A stretch of DNA of 55,981 nucleotides from an uncultured Prevotellaceae bacterium. Its GTDB lineage: Bacteria > Bacteroidota > Bacteroidia > Bacteroidales > Bacteroidaceae. The notes under the pieces were generated by a model. The model saw nothing but the letters and a program-made list of their open reading frames with translations, had not been told where the DNA came from and did not search any database. The stretch covers positions 1 to 55,981 of the forward strand of contig CACXSA010000020.1 in NCBI GenBank assembly GCA_902770195.1, given 5' to 3'. Both the position numbers and the translations under genes were made by a program. Positions 33,217 to 42,594 of this stretch are shown in pieces (the stretch's first letter is position 1; each line of letters begins with the position of its first letter).

Positions 33217-34020
33217 TTACTTCACTAAAGCGGCACGAGCAGCGTCAATACCTTCCTTAGCCTCGCTCAGTTGCTTCTTCAACTCATCAACGGTAGTAGC
33301 GTTCAGCACTTCCAGAGGAGCAACAGCATCAGCGATTGGCTTAATGTCAGGATCGTACTCAGAGAGACGGTTGATGGCATCGAGCACGAGGATTACACGG
33401 AAAGTGATGTTTGAAGCAGCTTCGTCATCGAAAACGCTCAGGAACTTGTCTGCATTCTTGTTGGCAATGTAGAGCTCCTCAACGAGTGCTGCAGAAGCCA
33501 GCTGCCAGAAGTAGTTGATGCGACCGTTCTTCTCCATATCGTCATAGAGGGTCTGAGTGGTCTCAAAAACGTTCGTCTGGTCCTCGATGGTCTTGAACGA
33601 AGGATCGTTGATGTCGGCAATCAGTTTGGCAATAGCCTTCTCATAATCCTCTGTAGGCATTTCGTACAGCTTGGCAATACGCTTGTCAACACCTAGAGCA
33701 CTCAGCATGCGATACTTCTCTGCCAGTGTGGCAGCATCCTCGGCAGCACTTGCAGGCAACAGATAGTCGGGCTTTACCTGCTTCTCTTCCTTGGTCAGCT
33801 TCAGACCACCGTTGTCTTCCTGAATGAAGCTTGGCTGCTTCATCTTACCAATCTCGGCAGCGATGCTGTCGATGTGCATCTTAATGCTAGCTTCAATCTG
33901 CTTCTGTTCAAAGCTTTTCAGAGAGTCAGCATCTTCTGCTGTGTTAGCACTCTTTTTTCCTCCGCAAGCTGCGAAGACAATTGCTGCAAAAGCAACAGCT
34001 ACAATAGTTAACTTCTTCAT
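33217..34020 (-). CDS. Lipoprotein, mostly helical, function unknown
   Basis: A 267-residue protein with a lipoprotein signal (MKKLTIVAVAFAAIVFAACGG). The mature part is acidic and helical with no recognised domain. It lies ten bases upstream of the RsbW-like gene on the same strand and probably heads that operon, so it may be a cell-envelope input for the switch (inference). Confidence 0.78.
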   Translation of the reverse strand: MKKLTIVAVAFAAIVFAACGGKKSANTAEDADSLKSFEQKQIEASIKMHIDSIAAEIGKMKQPSFIQEDNGGLKLTKEEKQVKPDYLLPASAAEDAATLAEKYRMLSALGVDKRIAKLYEMPTEDYEKAIAKLIADINDPSFKTIEDQTNVFETTQTLYDDMEKNGRINYFWQLASAALVEELYIANKNADKFLSVFDDEAASNITFRVILVLDAINRLSEYDPDIKPIADAVAPLEVLNATTVDELKKQLSEAKEGIDAARAALVK

Positions 34021-34091
34021 TTTTTTAAGTTTTTTGTTGTTATTAATTTTAATGAATTATATTTTATTCTTTTTCGTTTTCTTGTTCTCAC

Positions 34092-36989
34092 TTATGGGTT
34101 TTCCTTCCTGATGAGTCGTCCGGGCCAGTCGCAGAACAGCAGAATACCCACGATGAAACACATGATTAACATCATTGCCATATTGTACCACAGCGTCTTG
34201 ACGTGCCATGAACCAATAATTTTCTCGCTACTATAGAAGGGAGCGTTTCCGCAGTTGGTTTGTGGCGTCAGGAAGATAGTTCCCGTTCTTGGCACGATGT
34301 GTCCGTCTATCACGTCCAGCATCCTACGCTGGTCAGCACCTACCACGCAGTCCTCCAACTTCAGGTTGTAGTTCTCGCGCTTTAGTCTCAGCAACTCCTC
34401 CTTGCCGTTTTGGCGGATGAATGCCGACTTCATGGCATCTTCCATTCGGCTGGCCTTGTTGCCTCGCTCTCTGAGTATCTCCTCAGCTTCCTTCATATAT
34501 TGTGTCAGCGATTCTGTGGAATTGTCACCGGTATAGGCTTTCATGCCGCAGAATTCCGTCAGTCGTGGCAGGTTAATCTCTATGACCCTCATGTGTTCAG
34601 GGTCAACGGGCTTACCTTTCTTTTTCTCATCCTTCATGGTCTCCACCTGTGATTGCAGTTCATAGAGGAATCCCATGTTGTAGAATTGGTTCTCGTATTT
34701 CTGCTTGTCTATTTCGAAGAACGGTTTCTCGTAGATATTGTCCGTAAATGAGGTTACAGCCAATGCTTCGTAAGCCCATCGCGAGGGAATGATGTTGCCT
34801 ATTGCGGGCACATTGCCGGTGGTACTCTTAGGTGTCAGGTCTGAGAAGCTGACAACCAGTCCGCACAACAGGATTTGCGGAATCAGCAATAGCGGAATAC
34901 TGATGTATATAGCCACCACCGAGTTCAGACATTGCGACAGAATCAGTCCTGTGAGGTTAGACAGGAGGGCGGTGACAAACAGGATGAGCCACCATTCAAT
35001 CGTCAGTCCGTGTAGTTCCATGATGGTGTTGCCTATCAAGATAAACAACAGCGTCTGCACCAGCGACACCACTGCCAGGAAGATGATTTTCGACCATATA
35101 TAGCTGCCATACGAGAGGTTCAGGAATCGCTCACGCTTCAGCAGGGCTCTGTCCTTGATGATTTCCTCTGCACTACCGCTCATGCCGATGAACGTAGCCA
35201 CGATGACGGACATGAAGAAGTAGCTGACCAGGTTCTTGTTATCCATCACGGAGTAGCCCTCGGGTGGGGCATAGCGTGTCAGGAACGAACAGATGAGTGC
35301 CAGCAGAGGGGCTTCCAACAGAGTAATGCATAGGTATTGCACGTTGGTAATCTTCGTCTTGATGTTTCGCTGTAGGAATATTCCCAATTGCTTGAGCTTG
35401 TTGGGCTTCTTCTGGTCTGAAGCGGGCACATCGCTCACTTCCGGAGCTTTCATCTCTTCACGGTTCTTCAAATAGAGCTCGTGCCATTCTTGAGGCGACA
35501 ATTTGCGCTCGTCGCTTACCTCACCGATGTTGTTGAGTGTCTTCTCGTCGATGATATTGAGGACGATTTCCGGATTCACATTGCCACAGGTCGGGCAGGC
35601 ACTTGTCTCTGCGTCGGCGTAGTTGGCTGCTTCTTTGAAATAGGTGATGGCATCAATCGGATTGCCGTCGAAGACAGGATATCCGCCTTTGTCTAAGAGC
35701 CACAGGCGGTCGAACAGTTTATAGACATCGCTTGATGGCTGGTGGATGTTCACCACAATCAGCTTGCCCTTCAGCGTCTGTTCTTTCAGCAAGTTGATAA
35801 CTTTTTCTGTGTCTGCCGATGATAATCCCGAGGTGGGCTCGTCGAGGAACAGCACGGCGGGTTCGCGAATCAGCTCCAGCGCGATGTTCAGTCGTTTGCG
35901 CTGTCCTCCTGATATGTATTTGTTGATGGCAGAACCAACCTTCAGGTCCTTTGCGGCATCCAGTCCCAGGTCTTTTAGCGTCTTCATCACCCGCTTGTCC
36001 AGTTCCTCGTTGCTCATGCCCTCAAAGCAGAACTTAGCCGTAAACCATAGGTTCTGATAAACGGTCAGTTCTTCAATCAGCAAGTCGTCCTGAGGGACAA
36101 AGCCTATCAGACTCTTGGCTTGGGGCTCTGTGATACTGTGTCCGTTAATGGTAATGGTGCCTTCTTGAGGCTTCAGGCTACCGTTCAGCAGGGAGAGCAG
36201 GGTGGTTTTACCAGTTCCCGAACCTCCCATGATGGCCAGCAGTTCACCATTTCTCAGCGTGAAGCTGAGGTCGTGCATACCATTGTTGCTGTTGGGGAAT
36301 CGGAAGTTGATGTCTCGTCCGCAGAACTCTACGGCTTTCACCTCGCTCTGTTCCTTCTCGTAGGTGTTGATAATCGACGAGTAGTAAACGGGTTTGCCGT
36401 TCTTGTTCTTCAGCACGCTGCTCTGTATCCAAACCTGATACGAGCCAGCCAGCACGGGCACATCGTTCAGGTAAACTGTATCGGTGCCTGTATAGGTAAA
36501 GAGCAGGAATCCCGTGAAGGGGTCGCGCAATGTTTTCAGCTGACCTTCGAAACCTTCCAGTTGGTGCAGCTTTACGTGCTCATTCTCCTTGCTCTCGACA
36601 AAGTCCATGAAATCGTCATACTGCTTCTGTGGGATGTGGAACAGCTGTGCCATTGTCTTGAACAGCACATCGGTGTGCTTCCCTTCGAATCCTCCGTGAC
36701 AGAACTCCATGAGACGCAACAGCAACAGGGCTTTTTCCGTGTTGCGTATGTCGCCCTGCAGGTTGGCACAAATGGAGGTGACGGTGTCTTCTGTGTTCAA
36801 ATCGTCCGTCATCTCGTAAGCCATACGCATGTCGGCATACAAATCAACGTAAAGGTCTGTATTCCTGATGCCGAAATGGCGACGCAGATAACTCACGAGC
36901 ATTTTCTTTGCCCGTTCCTCATCTACTTGCTCTTCTTTGCCGAATAGTGCAAATAGACTGATAAAACTTGATAGTATGACGTCTGTCAT
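34092..36989 (-). CDS. ABCG-type ATP-binding/permease protein with TerB-like N-terminus
   Basis: The 965-residue protein has a helical N-terminal region (about 1-140; a TerB/DjlA-like acid-helix fold is possible) and a regulatory segment. The ABC ATPase follows: GGSGTGKTTLLSLLNG, YISGGQRKRLN, AVLFLDEPTSGLS and VNIHQPS. A CPTCGN motif follows, then an ABC2-type membrane domain of about six helices and a long extracytoplasmic loop. This half-transporter layout (ATPase before permease) is the ABCG order, common in Bacteroidetes. The substrate is unknown. The start MTDVILSSF (36989) is preferred over an upstream Met that lies across the promoter-like TACTTTTG box. Confidence 0.87.
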   Translation of the reverse strand: MTDVILSSFISLFALFGKEEQVDEERAKKMLVSYLRRHFGIRNTDLYVDLYADMRMAYEMTDDLNTEDTVTSICANLQGDIRNTEKALLLLRLMEFCHGGFEGKHTDVLFKTMAQLFHIPQKQYDDFMDFVESKENEHVKLHQLEGFEGQLKTLRDPFTGFLLFTYTGTDTVYLNDVPVLAGSYQVWIQSSVLKNKNGKPVYYSSIINTYEKEQSEVKAVEFCGRDINFRFPNSNNGMHDLSFTLRNGELLAIMGGSGTGKTTLLSLLNGSLKPQEGTITINGHSITEPQAKSLIGFVPQDDLLIEELTVYQNLWFTAKFCFEGMSNEELDKRVMKTLKDLGLDAAKDLKVGSAINKYISGGQRKRLNIALELIREPAVLFLDEPTSGLSSADTEKVINLLKEQTLKGKLIVVNIHQPSSDVYKLFDRLWLLDKGGYPVFDGNPIDAITYFKEAANYADAETSACPTCGNVNPEIVLNIIDEKTLNNIGEVSDERKLSPQEWHELYLKNREEMKAPEVSDVPASDQKKPNKLKQLGIFLQRNIKTKITNVQYLCITLLEAPLLALICSFLTRYAPPEGYSVMDNKNLVSYFFMSVIVATFIGMSGSAEEIIKDRALLKRERFLNLSYGSYIWSKIIFLAVVSLVQTLLFILIGNTIMELHGLTIEWWLILFVTALLSNLTGLILSQCLNSVVAIYISIPLLLIPQILLCGLVVSFSDLTPKSTTGNVPAIGNIIPSRWAYEALAVTSFTDNIYEKPFFEIDKQKYENQFYNMGFLYELQSQVETMKDEKKKGKPVDPEHMRVIEINLPRLTEFCGMKAYTGDNSTESLTQYMKEAEEILRERGNKASRMEDAMKSAFIRQNGKEELLRLKRENYNLKLEDCVVGADQRRMLDVIDGHIVPRTGTIFLTPQTNCGNAPFYSSEKIIGSWHVKTLWYNMAMMLIMCFIVGILLFCDWPGRLIRKENP

Positions 36990-37107
36990 TTTGTGTTTGA
37001 GATAAGCTTTCTCTTTGAGAATATTGTGCAAAAGTATGAAAAATCCGTCACACCTCTCTTATATTAGAAGTTAAAAAAAATTAAACGGGGCATGTTCTTT
37101 CTTTTGC

Positions 37108-37737
37108 CTATGCATTATTTTCTATCGGGAAGAGTCCATAAAGCTTGGCGTCAATCATGTCTGTTACGACTTTCAAGTCTTCAGAATTGTCACCAAATTT
37201 ACAATGGTCTCCATCAACTACAATCAGTGGCCCTTTGTAGGTGGCAATCCATTCTTCATATCTTTCTTCCAGTCCTTTAAGATAGTCCAGTCGCATAGTT
37301 TGCTCGTATTCACGGCCTCTTTTCTGTATTTGTGCCACCAGTGTTGGAATGCTTGAACGGATGTACAGCATCAGGTCAGGCAACTTTACAAGTGACATCA
37401 TTAGGTCGAATAAGTCGGAATAATTCGAAAAGTCTCTGTCTGACATCATGCCTTGGTCGTGCAGGTTGGGAGCGAAAATTCTGGCATCCTCAAAAATAGT
37501 GCGGTCTTGTATGATGGTTTCCTCCGATTTTGAGATTTCCACCACTTCCTTGAATCGTTTGCTCAGGAAGTAAACTTGCAAGTTAAACGACCAGCGGGGC
37601 ATGTCAGCATAGAAGTCCGACAGATACGGGTTATTGTCAACGGGTTCGAAACGTGGTGTCCATCCATAGCGGTGGGCCAGTAATTTGGTCAGCGTGGTCT
37701 TGCCACTGCCTATGTTTCCTGCTACTGCGATGTGCAT
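37108..37737 (-). CDS. Deoxynucleoside kinase
   Basis: A 209-residue deoxyadenosine/deoxyguanosine-type kinase: P-loop AVAGNIGSGKTTLTKLL, the substrate-lid segment YFLSKRFKE, the QDRTIFEDA motif (DRT/ERS equivalent), and YIRSSIPTLVAQIQKRGREYE carrying catalytic and lid arginines. It phosphorylates deoxynucleosides for salvage. A close paralogue lies 21 bases upstream. Confidence 0.92.
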   Translation of the reverse strand: MHIAVAGNIGSGKTTLTKLLAHRYGWTPRFEPVDNNPYLSDFYADMPRWSFNLQVYFLSKRFKEVVEISKSEETIIQDRTIFEDARIFAPNLHDQGMMSDRDFSNYSDLFDLMMSLVKLPDLMLYIRSSIPTLVAQIQKRGREYEQTMRLDYLKGLEERYEEWIATYKGPLIVVDGDHCKFGDNSEDLKVVTDMIDAKLYGLFPIENNA

Positions 37738-37758
37738 AGTATTGTCGTTTTTGTGGTT

Positions 37759-38385
37759 TTACATTTGTGGTGTGAACAGTCCGAACAGCTGGCTGTCTAT
37801 ACGGTCAACAATCTGTGCCAGGTCTTTCGGGTTGTTAAGGAAGTCCAGCTCGTCCTTCTCAACAGTCATCACCTTTCCTTTGTATCTGTTGTAAATGAAG
37901 TCGTTGTACCGTTTGTTTAGGTTCTCCAGATAGTCCAGCTTCATCTGCTGTTCGTATTCTCGCCCTCGTTTCTGGATATTGCCTACCAGATGGGGCACAG
38001 AGGCTCTCAGGTAAATCAGCAGGTCTGGTTGTCTTACCACCGACATCATCTGTTCGAACAGCTCCATGTATGTCTCATGGTCGCGCTCGCTGAGGTTGCC
38101 CATGTCTTTGTTGTTCTCCATGAAAACGTAAACGCCTTCGTATATGGTGCGGTCTTGTATGATGGTATGGTCTGCCTGCGAAATGTCTATCATGTCACGG
38201 AAACGCTCTTTCAGGAAGAACACTTCCATGTTAAACGACCATCTGTGAATGTTTCTGTAGTAATCTTCCAAATACGGGTTGTCGTCCACTGTCTCAAAAC
38301 GTGCCTCCCAGCCATAATGCTTGGCCAGCAGCTTTGTCAGTGTCGATTTGCCACTTCCAATATTTCCTGCAACAGCTATATACAT
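37759..38385 (-). CDS. Deoxynucleoside kinase, tandem paralogue
   Basis: A 208-residue kinase with the same motifs as its neighbour: AVAGNIGSGKSTLTKLL, FFLKERFRD, QDRTIYEG and YLRASVPHLVGNIQKRGREYE. The pair resembles the two dNK subunits (dAK/dGK-type heterodimers) known from lactobacilli. Start at MYIAVAGN (38385); a longer frame to 38433 passes the TTACTTTTG promoter box. Confidence 0.92.
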   Translation of the reverse strand: MYIAVAGNIGSGKSTLTKLLAKHYGWEARFETVDDNPYLEDYYRNIHRWSFNMEVFFLKERFRDMIDISQADHTIIQDRTIYEGVYVFMENNKDMGNLSERDHETYMELFEQMMSVVRQPDLLIYLRASVPHLVGNIQKRGREYEQQMKLDYLENLNKRYNDFIYNRYKGKVMTVEKDELDFLNNPKDLAQIVDRIDSQLFGLFTPQM

Positions 38386-38481
38386 TGCTTTAGATTTGAT
38401 TGCAAAAGTAATCAATTTCTGTGAGACGGACAAATTTTACGCCCTAAATATTTTGCAGAAAATGTCGTGGTGGCTTTTTTG

Positions 38482-41136
38482 TTATTCCAGATCGACAACG
38501 GTGATACCTGCTCCTCCGAATTGTACGTGTTCATCTTTGGCTTTCTTTACGTTGGGTACAGTGCCCAGGTATTGGCGGATGAGTTGGCGCAGGATGCCTG
38601 TTCCCGTGCCATGCAGGATGCGGACACGCGACATGCCTATCAATATGGCATCGTCAATGAAGTGCATCACGACATCAACCGCTTCATCGCCCCGCATGCC
38701 CCTCACGTCCAGGTCTTGGTGGAAGTTTTGCTTGCGGTCTTCCATGGTGGCACGTGTCATGTGGCTGGTATGGATGGCCAGATGGGCATGCTTATCAGCC
38801 GCTGATTTTTCACTTTTCATTTTTCCTTCTTCACATCTCTCCAGCTGTTCCAGCTTCATCTTGGAGCGCAGGTCGCCAAAGATGACTGTGGTATTCTTTC
38901 CAGAGATGCTCTCTATCTTTCCGATGCTGTTGGTCCCCTTGATGCGGACAGTGTCACCTTTCTCCAAAGGTCGGTTCTCTGGATGGAGGTTCTCCCTGGC
39001 TCTTGCAGCCAGTTTCTCACTGGCTTTCTTCAGCTCTTCGTCCTTCTTCTCCTTGCGTTGTGCCTTGCGGGCCTTGCGCTCTTCCATCTGGCGCAATTTC
39101 TTGGCAAAGTCTTCTTCGCTCATCAGCCCTCGCGTATCGTCATTCTGTACCTGCTGACGGAATTCTTGCAGTTCCTCGCGAATCAGTCGAGTTTGTTCCT
39201 TTTCGGCCTGAGCCTCCTTAATCTCACGGATGGCATTCTCTATCCGTCGGTTAGCTTCCGACAACAGCTCCTCAGCCTGTTGCTTGGCACGGTTCAGAAT
39301 GGCTCTGCGCTCTCGCTCTATCTCCTCGATGCTGGCATCTAATTTCTCACTTGTTGCTTCCAGCCTCTTCTCATGCTGGTGAATGGTCTGTCGTTTTCCC
39401 TCCCAATAGCGTTTGTCGCGGACAATGTCCTGCAGATATTTGTCGCTCTGGATGTACTCCGAACCTACAATCTCCGAGGCATCATTAATCACTTCCTCAG
39501 GGATGCCGGTCTTCCGGGCAATCTCTATGGCAAAGCTGGAGCCGGGCTGCCCGATGCTGAGCTGGAAGAGAGCTTGCATCTGGTGGCGGTCGTACAGCAT
39601 GGCACCGTTCACTACTCCAGGATGGTCCTCGGCAAAGTGTTTCAGATTTTGGTAGTGGGTGGTAATGACACCGAAGGCCTCTTTCTTCCAGAACTGCTTT
39701 AGTACGGCTTCGGCAATGGCTCCGCCAATCGCAGGCTCCGTGCCACCTCCAAACTCATCTATTAATAATAAGGTACGAGAGTTGGCTTGGCGCATCATGT
39801 TCTTCATGTTCAGCAAATGGCTGGAATAGGTGGACAGGTCGTCGGCAATAGACTGTTCGTCGCCGATGTCTATCATGATGCTGTCGAAGGTGCCTACCGT
39901 ACTTCTGTCGCCAATGGGTATTGGCAGACCGCATTGTAGCATATATTGTAGCAGACCTACCGTCTTCAGACATACTGACTTACCACCGGCGTTTGGACCA
40001 GAGATAATCAGCAACCGCCCAATATTCTTTTTCTTATCCGTTAAATCCGTGCCATCTGTGGCCTTTTTAGAATCCGTAGTCTCTAATCTGATGTCCAGCG
40101 GCACCACTTTCTTGTCCTGTTTTGCCAACGAACGCTGCAACAGCGGATGGATAGCTCTGATCCAGTCCATTGTGGGCTCAGCCTTTACCTCAGGCTCAAA
40201 GGCCTGCATCTGCTCGGCCATTTGGGCCTTGGCTTGGACAAGATCTACCTGTGCCAGAAAACGGTAAGAGTCCAACACTTCCTGTACATGTGGCCGTAGT
40301 TCGTCGCTGAAGACCGTTAAAATGCGGGTAATCTCCCTGCGTTCGGCTGCCTCCAGTTCACGAACTTTGTTGTTGGCCTCCACCACCTCGGCTGGTTCTA
40401 TGAATACCGTCTTTCCCGTTGCCGACTCATCGTGAACGATGCCGTTGATTTTTCGTTTCAGTCCTGGAGCCACCGGAATCATCAGACGACCATCGCGAAG
40501 GGTAGGAGCCGCGTCCTGACTTACCAGCCCGTCACGCTGAGCCGCATGCAATATTGTATATAAGGTTCGCGAGATCGACCCCGCCGTCTGCTCCATGTCG
40601 TGACGAATACCAGCCAGTGTCATCGACGCCGAGTCCTTAATGCGTCCGAATTTATCCAGTATCGAGTCTATCCTACGAATCATAGCGGGGAACGTCTGCA
40701 CATCCTCTGCCATACGATGCAGGGCAGGGTAGAGATACTCCGAGGGATCGAATTCCTCTCTCTCTGCCGTTGCGCTATTCCGTGAATCCGAGAATCCGTC
40801 GCTTCGGTTCAAAAAAGAAACAATATTTCCTATCGTTTCCAACGACCGCCGCAAATCCCACAACTCATTCTCCTCCAAATGAGTGTTCTCCAGTCGGATG
40901 CGAGCCACTGATTCGCGTACATCAAAGAAATAGTTCATCTCTGGTTTCTCCTGAGCCTGCATCAGTCGCCGCATTTCCCTTACCTGTTCCATTTGCTCGT
41001 TTAACACGCTGGCATCGATGGAAAAGGAAATCTCGTCCACCTTTTCCTGACCCAGCGTACTCTGGCAATGGTTCTTCAGTATGCGCCGTATTTCGTCGAA
41101 TCCTATCTTCTGTTCGTAGTTACTTGGATAAATCAT
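38482..41136 (-). CDS. mutS2: Endonuclease MutS2
   Basis: The 884-residue protein has MutS-like core and ATPase domains (Walker A ISGPNAGGKSVCLKT, Walker B RTLLLIDEFGGGTEP). Next come a coiled coil (RRAILNRAKQQAEELL) and a KOW-like segment. The C-terminal Smr nuclease domain carries LDVRGMRGDEAVDVV and RILHGTGTGILRQ. MutS2 acts on recombination intermediates or, in other bacteria, on collided ribosomes. In-frame foreign stretches: KMKSEKSAADK at about 775, from AGTGAAA heptamers, and KKATDGTDLTDKKKN before the ATPase domain. Start MIYPSNYEQK at 41136; TACCTTTG lies six bases upstream. Confidence 0.93.
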   Translation of the reverse strand: MIYPSNYEQKIGFDEIRRILKNHCQSTLGQEKVDEISFSIDASVLNEQMEQVREMRRLMQAQEKPEMNYFFDVRESVARIRLENTHLEENELWDLRRSLETIGNIVSFLNRSDGFSDSRNSATAEREEFDPSEYLYPALHRMAEDVQTFPAMIRRIDSILDKFGRIKDSASMTLAGIRHDMEQTAGSISRTLYTILHAAQRDGLVSQDAAPTLRDGRLMIPVAPGLKRKINGIVHDESATGKTVFIEPAEVVEANNKVRELEAAERREITRILTVFSDELRPHVQEVLDSYRFLAQVDLVQAKAQMAEQMQAFEPEVKAEPTMDWIRAIHPLLQRSLAKQDKKVVPLDIRLETTDSKKATDGTDLTDKKKNIGRLLIISGPNAGGKSVCLKTVGLLQYMLQCGLPIPIGDRSTVGTFDSIMIDIGDEQSIADDLSTYSSHLLNMKNMMRQANSRTLLLIDEFGGGTEPAIGGAIAEAVLKQFWKKEAFGVITTHYQNLKHFAEDHPGVVNGAMLYDRHQMQALFQLSIGQPGSSFAIEIARKTGIPEEVINDASEIVGSEYIQSDKYLQDIVRDKRYWEGKRQTIHQHEKRLEATSEKLDASIEEIERERRAILNRAKQQAEELLSEANRRIENAIREIKEAQAEKEQTRLIREELQEFRQQVQNDDTRGLMSEEDFAKKLRQMEERKARKAQRKEKKDEELKKASEKLAARARENLHPENRPLEKGDTVRIKGTNSIGKIESISGKNTTVIFGDLRSKMKLEQLERCEEGKMKSEKSAADKHAHLAIHTSHMTRATMEDRKQNFHQDLDVRGMRGDEAVDVVMHFIDDAILIGMSRVRILHGTGTGILRQLIRQYLGTVPNVKKAKDEHVQFGGAGITVVDLE

Positions 41137-41141
41137 GGCGA

Positions 41142-41173
41142 CAAAGGTACAAATTTTAGGGCTAATATGCAAA
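41142..41173 (-). promoter_or_regulatory. Promoter of mutS2
   Basis: On the minus strand TTTG (41170-41173), a 20-base spacer and TACCTTTG (41142-41149) match the consensus. The ATG at 41136 is so close that the transcript would be leaderless or nearly so. Confidence 0.65.
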
Positions 41174-41187
41174 AAGTTGAATTAAAA

Positions 41188-41219
41188 TTTGGTTAATTCG
41201 AGAAAAACCACTACCTTTG
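41188..41219 (+). promoter_or_regulatory. Promoter of tRNA-Ser
   Basis: TTTG at 41188-41191, 20-base spacer, TACCTTTG at 41212-41219; a textbook Bacteroidetes promoter 27 bases before the tRNA 5' end. Confidence 0.8.
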
Positions 41220-41246
41220 CACCCGCTTCTAAGAAATCAGAGCACT

Positions 41247-41331
41247 GGAGAGATGGTAGAGTGGTCGATTACAGTAGTCTTGAAAACTACCGTGCTGAGA
41301 GGCACCGGGGGTTCGAATCCCTCTCTCTCCG
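41247..41331 (+). tRNA. tRNA-Ser (anticodon TGA)
   Basis: The acceptor stem GGAGAGA (41247-41253) pairs with TCTCTCC (41324-41330), with discriminator G. The anticodon stem GTAGT/ACTAC encloses loop CTTGAAA with TGA at 41281-41283. A long variable arm follows (class II tRNA), and the T arm contains GTTCGAATC. CCA is not encoded. The 3' end is the integration site of the element that follows. Confidence 0.96.
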
Positions 41332-41333
41332 CT
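41318..41333 (+). repeat. Left attachment site, tRNA-Ser 3' end
   Basis: TCCCTCTCTCTCCGCT is repeated exactly at 54898-54913. It covers the last 14 bases of the tRNA and two more, the usual position for tyrosine-integrase sites. Confidence 0.88.
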
Positions 41334-41344
41334 CACTAAAAAAG

Positions 41345-41374
41345 AAACCCGCTGAAAATCAGCGGGTTTTTCTA
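41345..41374 (+). terminator. Terminator after tRNA-Ser
   Basis: AAACCCGCTGA and TCAGCGGGTTT form an 11-bp stem with an AAA loop followed by TTCTATT. It lies inside the element, which therefore brings its own terminator for the tRNA. Confidence 0.88.
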
Positions 41375-41387
41375 TTCTCCCCTTTAG

Positions 41388-41406
41388 AGGTTCCGTTTGA
41401 GGTTCC
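41388..41406. repeat. Paired AGGTTCC boxes, left end (possible integrase arm sites)
   Basis: AGGTTCC at 41388-41394 and 41400-41406, 12 bp apart. A matching pair lies at 54711 and 54722 inside the right end. Confidence 0.6.
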
Positions 41407-41489
41407 GTTTTACTTTTATGAAAGTTTAACTTCGGATTTCGTGTTTTTCGGAATAATGAAGGGTTCAGGAGACAAAATCTCCGCTTTGA

Positions 41490-42446
41490 TTATCTTCTTG
41501 ATGATGTGAACTCCACATTGGCGAATCCGCATTTTCTTAATAGTTCTACGGCACTAATGAATTTAAGTGGCAAACATTTCTTCTCCTTCTCAAAATCCCT
41601 AACCTCGTAGTATTTTGCACTTGCTAAGTGTATTGGCGTTCCCTTAGTAGCAGAGAAGAACGAAGCTATTATACTAAAAGACATAGGCAAGTTTCTTTCA
41701 TCAGAAATTAAGCAACGTACAATATATCCTAAAAAGATATCATCTCCTTTCCACTCTATTTTTCTTTCAGGTGAAAATGGTCCGTTAAATCCAGAAAAGC
41801 GATAAATGAACACAGTCTTATCTTCTTCGCTTGGATTAACAAGATCAGAATCGCTGAGTTCTTTGTATAGCTTATTCAAATTATCATATAATATTTGATC
41901 TCTATCCTTACTTGGCATAATTGGGATTTTACTATTGAGGACTTTAACAAACCATTTTCTGTGTGCAGGCTCCTGATCGCTTTTCAAATTGATCATTTCA
42001 TTCTCATTACTATAGACATCGCTTATAGGCATTTCATCAGACTTTCTAACGTTTTCCTGATATGTAGGGGTTTCGTTAGTCATATTGGCCATCGTCTCAA
42101 TAGTCGAATCATTATAAGCTTCGAAGTATTTATGATAAGTATCACAAATGAATGCCATGTCTTGTATTAAATAATTAATTTCATCTACTGTTACCATGCA
42201 AAACATAGGTGTACCGTGTTTCCCTTCTAATTCATCAATATCATGTTTAATCTGATCTTCGTATTCTTTTAGTTTATAATAGAGTGGTACACAGACTTGA
42301 TATGCAAACTTGAATTTAAGAACATCTATAATCTTTCCTTCGTCATAAGAATCCCAAAGTGCATTCTGGATTATATTACGACTTTCTGAAAAGTCAACAC
42401 ATTTGAGCCCAGGATAGTATGAATCAATAAACTCTTCTTTTGTCAT
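41490..42446 (-). CDS. Unknown element protein
   Basis: A 318-residue protein without a signal peptide. The first half is helical (FIDSYYPGLKCVDFSESRNIIQNALWD). The C-terminal part, FIYRFSGFNGPFSPERKIEWKGDDIFLGYIVRCL followed by a short basic end, resembles a domain seen at the ends of many Bacteroidetes mobile-element proteins, including RteC-like ones; I am not certain of this. Start at 42446 (MTKEEFIDSY) is preferred over 42503 because AAAGGTGAC precedes it. Confidence 0.6.
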   Translation of the reverse strand: MTKEEFIDSYYPGLKCVDFSESRNIIQNALWDSYDEGKIIDVLKFKFAYQVCVPLYYKLKEYEDQIKHDIDELEGKHGTPMFCMVTVDEINYLIQDMAFICDTYHKYFEAYNDSTIETMANMTNETPTYQENVRKSDEMPISDVYSNENEMINLKSDQEPAHRKWFVKVLNSKIPIMPSKDRDQILYDNLNKLYKELSDSDLVNPSEEDKTVFIYRFSGFNGPFSPERKIEWKGDDIFLGYIVRCLISDERNLPMSFSIIASFFSATKGTPIHLASAKYYEVRDFEKEKKCLPLKFISAVELLRKCGFANVEFTSSRR

Positions 42447-42594
42447 TCTGTCACCTTTATCTGTTAGGTGCAGCGAAATTACGAATAGTTTTTCAGATAC
42501 CAAGCACTAAGCCCATAAAAATGAGACTATTTAACAAAAAAGAGACATAAATCGCCCTGTTAAGACGAAATATGCCTCTCATTGAAGTATATTG

